This document shows positions 39,941 through 40,080 of a stretch of 40,080 bases of DNA, piece by piece. Origin of the DNA: Clostridiales bacterium (lineage in GTDB: Bacteria; Bacillota; Clostridia; Saccharofermentanales; Saccharofermentanaceae); assembly GCA_017513085.1 (NCBI GenBank), contig JAFWDK010000034.1, positions 1-40,080 on the forward strand. Direction: 5' to 3'. Every line of letters starts with the position of its first letter. The first letter of the stretch is position 1. A model generated the notes under the pieces. It had not been told where the DNA came from. It saw nothing but the letters and a program-made list of their open reading frames with translations, and searched no databases. A program made the translations under genes and the position numbers.

Positions 39941-40080
39941 TGATATGTACCCAGGAAACTGGACACATAGATTAATGAATTTGTTTTAACAGATGGATGT
40001 CTTCCTGTAAACAGCAGGAGGCATCCATCTTGTTTTGGCTTGAATTCTTCTGTTGTTGTAATAGTCTATATACTTATCTA
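39941..40080 (-). mobile_element. IS3-family (IS150-like) insertion sequence, right end, partial
   Basis: The element's end begins at 39941 with TGATATGTACCCAGGAAACT and continues GGACACA, the TG-start and GGACA pattern common to IS150-type terminal repeats. The transposase end lies inside. The element runs off the window. The flank at 39937-39940 (CGGT) may be part of a short target duplication, which cannot be checked without the other end. Confidence 0.8.
39986..40080 (-). CDS. IS3-family transposase OrfB, C-terminal 30 residues (partial)
   Basis: On the minus strand the frame ends with DKYIDYYNNRRIQ, then AKTRWMPPAVYR and a TAA at 39986. The YIDYYNxxRIQ motif is the hallmark of the DDE integrase-type OrfB of IS150-like elements. 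The rest of the gene lies outside the window. Confidence 0.88.
   Translation of the reverse strand, partial: DKYIDYYNNRRIQAKTRWMPPAVYRKTSIC

Overview
The window looks like a piece of a low-to-mid GC Gram-positive anaerobe chromosome of the class Clostridia (phylum Bacillota). Supporting signs are the gene order rpmH-rnpA-yidD-yidC-jag-mnmE-mnmG-rsmG, a YidC without the large periplasmic domain of Gram-negative YidC, strong purine-rich ribosome binding sites, TTGACA/TATAAT-type promoters with many extended -10 (TGn) elements, and surface proteins carried on Thr/Glu/Pro-rich stalks. The genus cannot be fixed from the sequence alone. Both edges cut repeated elements: the 5' end of a 16S rRNA gene at the left (minus strand) and the end of an IS3-family insertion sequence at the right. 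This suggests a draft contig that broke at repeats.

Layout. (1) 1-1425: 16S start, rRNA leader and promoter with an A-tract UP element, then a small Thr-rich putative lipoprotein (minus). (2) 1426-5093 (plus): an LDH/MDH-superfamily dehydrogenase and a Mg-type P-type ATPase, each followed by a terminator. (3) 9339-5168 (minus): gyrA, then a D-Ala-D-Ala carboxypeptidase. (4) 9507-11079 (plus): an ECF sigma factor and a membrane protein that is probably its anti-sigma, with a shortened propeller-like ectodomain. (5) 23505-11121 (minus): the origin-type block rpmH to rsmG, preceded on the same strand by alr, nnrD, metA, a uridine-kinase-like gene and a membrane protein. dnaA, the usual neighbour of rpmH, is absent. 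(6) 29264-23038 (minus): a large GT-C-like membrane protein, a BaiN/HI0933 flavoprotein, a membrane-anchored PQQ-like propeller and a small unknown protein. (7) 29473-32402 (plus): ddl and an HD-GYP phosphodiesterase with a 7TM sensor. (8) 37291-32399 (minus): a shikimate-kinase-like protein overlapping a zinc-type ArsR repressor; a DUF4214/amidase surface protein followed by an MnmM-type methylase; and a membrane metallophosphoesterase. (9) 37531-39889 (plus): a MATE exporter and a second Thr-rich lipoprotein, then the IS end.

Functional themes. Peptidoglycan and D-alanine metabolism recurs (alr, ddl, D,D-carboxypeptidase, amidase). tRNA wobble modification is represented by mnmE, mnmG and an mnmM-like gene. 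Membrane protein insertion and RNase P form the conserved core. No CRISPR array, tRNA, prophage or complete mobile element is visible. Most of the window is ordinary housekeeping DNA. The points that merit a second look are regulatory (mutually exclusive leader hairpins upstream of ddl, a hairpin between SD and start of the phosphoesterase gene, a terminator between rpmH and rnpA) or concern odd active sites (Arg at the LDH specificity position, a divergent shikimate-kinase site).
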